Shown here: positions 60,185-64,000 of the stretch, in pieces | How the letters are laid out: each line of letters opens with the position of its first letter | Position numbering within the stretch: the stretch's first letter is position 1 | The notes under the pieces: generated by a model | What the model saw: the letters and a program-made list of their open reading frames with translations, nothing else | What the model was told of the DNA's origin: nothing | The model's database searches: none | From: Spirochaetaceae bacterium | GTDB taxonomy: Bacteria > Spirochaetota > Spirochaetia > SZUA-6 > DRHE01 | Assembly (NCBI GenBank): GCA_020353535.1 | Contig: CP070696.1 | Span: 3,102,554 to 3,166,553 of the forward strand | DNA length: 64,000 nucleotides | Direction: 5' to 3' | Program-made: the position numbers and the translations under genes

Positions 60185-61960
60185 TCATCTTATTTTGCGA
60201 AGAAACTCGAAGTTGCATATTCTCATATCCGGTATGCCTTCCTCATCCCGTATGAGACGTCCGTTATGGTCGACGGAGAGAAGCAGATGCGTCCCCCTGA
60301 GATTGAGATCCTCGATTCCCGATTTGGCCAATCTTTCCTTTTTTGTCTTCAGCATGGCAAAGTATTCTTCTTCCGAGATCAATCCCTGTCTATAAGCATT
60401 CAGAGCGTTGATTCCCTGTAAGTAGTCATCGTCTTTGATGGCGAGCCGTTCGTCCGGGCCGTTCCAATAGCCCCATATGATTATGTAGCTGTGGTTTTCC
60501 TTCAGGATACGGCTCCCACCGGGAGTCAGATATCGAGCGTGACTCTTGTGCCTGTTGTCATCGCGAATCGAATCGGAAATGAAGATTTCTTTTCCGAATA
60601 CGTAGATCGCTCTTGGATATACCGTTCGTATTCCTTTTCTGCTGAGCTGTACGGCGATGCTCACTTCTTCGAACGGACTGTTGTATCCATGTTCCAGTAT
60701 CTTTCGTTCGTCCTCTTTGAACGGATCCATATCAGGCCTGATGCCGACTTTCGATACCTTCCAGACCATGTTTATGTAATCTTTTGTTACCGTGTGGTAT
60801 ATTTCGTGATACTCGGACAGCTTGGTTCGCGGGGTGGTTTCCCATCGCTCGGGCAAGAAGTAGTCGAATAGATCCGGATCTCTTCCCACGACCCATAACA
60901 ATCCATCGGTGCTTTCCACATGTCCAAAAACGTAGTCGACTCCCAGTATGTTCACGATCTTCAGCTGTGGAGGAAAATCGTCGCTGTAGGTTGCCGAAAA
61001 CCTGCTCTGTTGTCTCTGGTGATAATTGATACGCCTGATCCGTTTGATGCTCTGCTCTCTTGCTCGTGTTCGCGCCAGCAGCTCGTAGTCGATCACGGCG
61101 TACAGGACTTCGCCCCTCCGGTCTCTTGCCAGTGTTCCGTCGTTCCTGGGTTTGACGATTATGTGGTGGGGCTTTCTGTCCCGGACCAGGAAGCCTTTGT
61201 ACTTCATTTCTTCGGCTACTCTCAGAGTCAGATCCATCACCTGTCTCTCTCCGAGGAGCTTTTCGCCGCAGGCATGCGAGGCATCGATTCCCTTTATCCA
61301 TTCGAAAATCATCACATAAGAGCGGAACATGTCCAGTTGAATATCCTTGTGCGCATCGATTATCGTCTTCATCTTGTATTCTTTTCTTCCGGTGCGCCAC
61401 AATTCCACACGCTCTGACGGAACGTATATCGCCAGCGGTCTTTGAGTTATGATCGTTCCGGGGGACTCGAATCTCGCATTCCTGAGCTCCATGACCAGGG
61501 AAAACTCTTCAAAAGGACTGTTGAACTCGGCTCCTGCAAACTCATCCGTGCCGTCGTCTCCGGGAATATCCTGGCCCATCCGGTTCCACTTTATGACTAG
61601 GTCCTTGCTTCGGCTTTTGATTTCTTTTGTCTTGATTTTGTACGTGCAACCGCTGCCGGACAGTCGAATAGAATGGCCGTCATACCAGCTCTTGTCGGTC
61701 AAGAAGTTATGGGGTTTCAAGTTCTCGAAGAAGGGAAGGCCATATTGGGTAATATAGAGATCATCGTCGTTGTCACATTTGATGTGTAGATAATATACGT
61801 TCAGTATCTTTTCGATCTCGAAGATTTCCGATTTCGGGGATGCATCCAGCAATTGTTGAAACTTGGAAAGCACAGCCTCCATATACCAATGAGAGCACAA
61901 AGTTTGGGACCTGTACAGTGCCGCCGGATTCGCTCCCGGCAGCTTGCTTTTAATGGGCAA
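60185..61960 (-). CDS. Tandem kinase-like / pseudokinase protein
   Basis: A 591-residue protein made of two related halves. The first (about 95-300) has a glycine loop RLSGSGCTYKI, a VAIK-type lysine K124 in DLVIKWNRMG, an alpha-C-like FNSPFEEFSLVMEL, a hinge VMIFEWIKG (about 217-224), catalytic loop VRDRKPHHIIV (D261, K263, H266) and metal Asp in IDYE (D291). The second (about 390-591) repeats these blocks: MVWKVSKVG, YNSPFEEVSIAVQL, YIIIWGYWNG, then LRGTHLLL and CNFEF where the catalytic and DFG Asp are lost. So an active-looking kinase is followed by a pseudokinase. TTG 61960 or ATG 61882 may start it; neither has a good Shine-Dalgarno. Target unknown. Confidence 0.75.
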   Translation of the reverse strand: MPIKSKLPGANPAALYRSQTLCSHWYMEAVLSKFQQLLDASPKSEIFEIEKILNVYYLHIKCDNDDDLYITQYGLPFFENLKPHNFLTDKSWYDGHSIRLSGSGCTYKIKTKEIKSRSKDLVIKWNRMGQDIPGDDGTDEFAGAEFNSPFEEFSLVMELRNARFESPGTIITQRPLAIYVPSERVELWRTGRKEYKMKTIIDAHKDIQLDMFRSYVMIFEWIKGIDASHACGEKLLGERQVMDLTLRVAEEMKYKGFLVRDRKPHHIIVKPRNDGTLARDRRGEVLYAVIDYELLARTRAREQSIKRIRRINYHQRQQSRFSATYSDDFPPQLKIVNILGVDYVFGHVESTDGLLWVVGRDPDLFDYFLPERWETTPRTKLSEYHEIYHTVTKDYINMVWKVSKVGIRPDMDPFKEDERKILEHGYNSPFEEVSIAVQLSRKGIRTVYPRAIYVFGKEIFISDSIRDDNRHKSHARYLTPGGSRILKENHSYIIIWGYWNGPDERLAIKDDDYLQGINALNAYRQGLISEEEYFAMLKTKKERLAKSGIEDLNLRGTHLLLSVDHNGRLIRDEEGIPDMRICNFEFLRKIR

Positions 61961-61982
61961 CGGGTCTATTCTTTATTTAGAA

Positions 61983-62011
61983 TTGACAATTATCCGTCGA
62001 TTTTGAGATAG
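61983..62011 (+). promoter_or_regulatory. Possible promoter of the carboxyltransferase gene
   Basis: TTGACA (61983-61988) followed after 17-18 bp by AGATAG/GATAGA, a weak -10. TTGACA lies in the 11-bp palindrome AATTG-A-CAATT (61981-61991), a possible operator in this divergent region. Confidence 0.4.
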
Positions 62012-62041
62012 AGGTAATATCGAATAAAAGAAGTTATGCTC

Positions 62042-63748
62042 ATGTCGAAAAAAAAACGTGTGAAGTTCATGATAACGGCCTTCCGAGACGGGTTTCAGTC
62101 TGCCTTCGGGGCCAGGGTGTTTACGCGGGACTTTTTACCCGCCGTGGAGGCGGCAAACCAGGCAGGGATTGCCCATTTTGAGGCAGGCGGGGGAGCTCGC
62201 TTCCAATCTCTGTACCTTTACTGCAATGAAGATGCTTTCGCCATGATGGACGCTTTCAGGGAAAAAGCGGGTCCCGAGGCTGATTTGCAGACCCTGTCCA
62301 GGGGGATCAATGTCGTGGGACTCGACTCGCAGCCCCGGGATATCATCCGGCTCCATGCACAGATGTTTAAGAAACACGGAATTACTACGATCCGCAACTT
62401 CGACGCCCTCAACGACGCCAACAATCTGATTTACAGCGGTCATTGCATCGTGGAAGCCGGCTTGAAACACGAGGTGTGTGTGACCATGATGGAGCTACCT
62501 CCGGGGTGTAAGGGCTCCCATACCCCGAAGTACTACTTACAGGTGCTCGCGGACATCCTAAAGGCGGGTATACCCTTCGATTCTGTTTGCTTCAAGGATG
62601 CATCGGGAACAGCGGCTCCCTCCAAGGTCTACGAGACGGTCCGGCTGGCCAGAAAAAAGCTGCCATCGAAAACACAAATTTGTTTCCACACCCATGAGAC
62701 GGCCGGTACCAGTGTTTTGGCCAATAAAGCTGCTCTGGAAGCCGGAGCGGACGGGATCGACCTGTCTTTGGCGCCCGTGTCCGGGGGCACCTGCCAGCCG
62801 GATCTCGTGGTGATGTGGCATAACTTGAAAGGCACGGAGTACGATTTGGGCATCGACATCCACAAGATCCTGGAAGTCGAAAAAGTATTCAAGGATTGCA
62901 TGAAAGATTACTTCGTTCCTCCCGAGGCAACCACGGTCGAGCCGATGATCCTGTTCTCTCCGATGCCCGGAGGAGCGCTCACGGCGAATACCCAGATGAT
63001 GAGAGATCTCGGGATACTGGACAAGTATCCACAGGTTATTTCCGCGATGCGCGATGTTGTAGCCCGGGGTGGATTTGGAACCTCTGTCACCCCGGTTTCC
63101 CAGTTTTATTTTCAGCAGGCCTTCAACAATGTTGTCTTCGGCCCCTGGACAAAGATCGCCGAAGGATACGGGAAAATGGTGCTTGGTTACTTCGGCAAGA
63201 CACCCCTGCATCCGGATCCCAAGGTTGTCAAACTCGCCTCTGAGCAGCTTGATCTACCCCCTACCACCCGCAGCCCTTTGGAAATCAACGACGAAGACCC
63301 CAATAAAGGTATAAAAGCAGCCAGAGCTATGCTGCTCGAAGCGGGAGTTCCGGATACCGAAGAGAACGTCTTTATAGCGGCAACGTGCCGGGAAAAGGGG
63401 ATCGCATTTTTGAAGGGCGAGGGCAAAATTGGGGTTCGTAAGAAGAGTAAGGACGAGTCCAAGACGAGCCAACAAGTTCAACCTTCCCAGGACAGCGGGA
63501 CCAGCCCACAGCCGAAGCAGGCCCCTCCACAAACCGCAACGCCCATATACTCGCCGGTACCGGGCGTGTTGACTCATGTGGATGTCGAGGTAGGCGAGAA
63601 GGTGAATATCGGACAGGTGGTGGCAGTCGTGGAGTTCATGATGATGGAGAATGACATTTACGCTCCCCGAAAAGGGGTCGTGAAAAAGGTATTCACTCAT
63701 CAGGGCGAACGAGTCGGTGAGGGAGACCAAATAGCGCTGATTTCATGA
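62042..63748 (+). CDS. OadA/PycB-type carboxyltransferase with biotinyl-like domain lacking the biotin lysine
   Basis: A 568-residue member of the oxaloacetate decarboxylase alpha / pyruvate carboxylase B group. The barrel shows FMITAFRDGFQSAFGARV, CFKDASGTAAP (carbamylated-Lys position) and metal histidines in FHTHETAGTS. A Lys/Gln/Pro-rich linker (about 460-500) leads to a C-terminal biotinyl fold, IYSPVPGVLTHVDVEVGEKV, but the expected EAMKMEN reads VVEFMMMENDI: the biotin-accepting lysine is Met. The divergent N-terminal motif is one I recall from treponeme proteins. ATG 62042 is 8 nt from AAAGAAG; ATG 62036 is too close. Reaction, if any, is uncertain without the lysine. Confidence 0.88.
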   Translation: MSKKKRVKFMITAFRDGFQSAFGARVFTRDFLPAVEAANQAGIAHFEAGGGARFQSLYLYCNEDAFAMMDAFREKAGPEADLQTLSRGINVVGLDSQPRDIIRLHAQMFKKHGITTIRNFDALNDANNLIYSGHCIVEAGLKHEVCVTMMELPPGCKGSHTPKYYLQVLADILKAGIPFDSVCFKDASGTAAPSKVYETVRLARKKLPSKTQICFHTHETAGTSVLANKAALEAGADGIDLSLAPVSGGTCQPDLVVMWHNLKGTEYDLGIDIHKILEVEKVFKDCMKDYFVPPEATTVEPMILFSPMPGGALTANTQMMRDLGILDKYPQVISAMRDVVARGGFGTSVTPVSQFYFQQAFNNVVFGPWTKIAEGYGKMVLGYFGKTPLHPDPKVVKLASEQLDLPPTTRSPLEINDEDPNKGIKAARAMLLEAGVPDTEENVFIAATCREKGIAFLKGEGKIGVRKKSKDESKTSQQVQPSQDSGTSPQPKQAPPQTATPIYSPVPGVLTHVDVEVGEKVNIGQVVAVVEFMMMENDIYAPRKGVVKKVFTHQGERVGEGDQIALIS

Positions 63749-63815
63749 ACCGAAGGGCGAAACAGGAGTTGATCCGATCGAGTTGCCCTCTACCGTGCCT
63801 TCACAATTTAATATT

Positions 63816-63842
63816 GGGATGCCCGTTTGTTGCGGGCATCCC
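63816..63842 (+). terminator. Perfect 10-bp hairpin after the carboxyltransferase gene
   Basis: GGGATGCCCG (63816-63825) pairs with CGGGCATCCC (63833-63842) around 7 nt. No U-run follows, so it may act as a stability element or a factor-dependent terminator. Confidence 0.5.
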
Positions 63843-63846
63843 CACT

Positions 63847-63967
63847 GCAATTCCTCCGTGACGTTTCAGTACCAAAGGTTGATTCGAGCGACTTGGTTGC
63901 CGAAGTGTTAAAGGAAGAGGGAATAGATACTACTGTCAAGAAGACCAATGGCGTCTTCGAGTTCTAA
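63847..63967 (+). pseudogene. Short coding remnant (C-terminal fragment)
   Basis: A frame reading QFLRDVSVPKVDSSDLVAEV and ending TNGVFEF with stop at 63965-63967. It has protein-like composition but no start codon with a Shine-Dalgarno; the frame runs back only into the hairpin at 63816. Family not recognised. Confidence 0.25.
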
Positions 63968-63981
63968 CAGGAAGGACGGCG

Positions 63982-64000
63982 ATGTCACTAGGTTATCACC
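63982..64000 (+). CDS. Start of a gene cut by the window edge
   Basis: ATG 63982 follows AGGAAGG at good spacing and reads MSLGYH up to the window end. Too short to identify. In treponemes as I recall them a decarboxylase beta subunit can follow oadA, but nothing here shows that. Confidence 0.35.

Overview
The window is about 64 kb of chromosomal DNA of roughly 55-58% GC and is densely coded. It reads as a free-living, motile, mostly anaerobic spirochaete (Spirochaetales/Spirochaetaceae type). The evidence is the gene order: tandem flaB flagellins followed by flaG and fliD; the block flgN-flgK-flgL-fliW-csrA as in Treponema; two PilZ proteins beside the flagellar genes; and a divergent OadA/PycB-like carboxyltransferase of the type I recall from treponemes. 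Tungsten-type aldehyde oxidoreductase, iron alcohol dehydrogenase and a rubrerythrin-like ferritin suit an anaerobe. No rRNA, CRISPR array or insertion sequence was seen.

Layout. 1-2605 (minus): glutamate dehydrogenase start, then an ArsR / membrane-wHTH / HypA / MinD-type ATPase operon. 2766-5140 (plus): cysteine desulfurase and ThiI. 5117-9284 (minus): SCP2, DUF4242-like, Fe-alcohol dehydrogenase, aldehyde ferredoxin oxidoreductase and FmdB zinc ribbon. 9606-16714 (minus): ferritin-like protein, IleS, a lipoprotein, HisH, HisF and a quinone reductase. 16838-23633 (plus): HEAT-repeat adenylate cyclase, infC-rpmI-rplT, a ZapB-like coiled coil, ZapA, a 6S RNA and a hybrid receiver/histidine kinase. 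23566-24558 (minus): PfkB kinase. 24655-33556 (plus): PilZ, flaB1, flaB2, flaG, fliD, an unknown helical protein, PilZ, tsaE, tsaB. 33537-38488 (minus): csrA, fliW, flgL, flgK, flgN and an outer-membrane protein. 38852-47739 (plus, with one minus gene): DUF1295, a YtrA-type ABC operon with its operator, a transglutaminase-TPR protein, trxB, a lipoate ligase-like gene, GH3, GNAT. 47762-51359 (minus): mrfB-mrfA DNA repair pair. 51454-57709: glgC, HtrA-type protease lipoprotein, MscS, sirtuin, DUF2784, GNAT. 57773-61960: tRNA-Asn with an adjacent tyrosine integrase, a decayed stretch, and a large kinase-like protein; this is the most island-like part. 62042-64000: carboxyltransferase with a biotinyl-type domain.

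How it fits together. The flagellar genes, two PilZ proteins (c-di-GMP readout) and the CsrA-FliW pair form one motility unit. Both flagellin leaders carry a hairpin that presents GGA in its loop plus a GGA-containing Shine-Dalgarno, the arrangement expected for CsrA repression relieved by FliW.

Most notable points: (1) these CsrA-type flagellin leaders; (2) a 591-residue protein built from an apparently active protein-kinase-like domain and a duplicated pseudokinase copy; (3) a carboxyltransferase whose C-terminal biotinyl domain has Met where the biotin-accepting Lys should be; (4) a FliD whose only available start codons give it a Sec-type signal peptide; (5) a HypA/MinD-type HypB pair under an ArsR regulator with no hydrogenase in view; (6) a 6S RNA directly after zapA; (7) an 80-bp near-perfect inverted repeat between the flagellin genes. 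All calls come from reading the sequence; no database search was possible.
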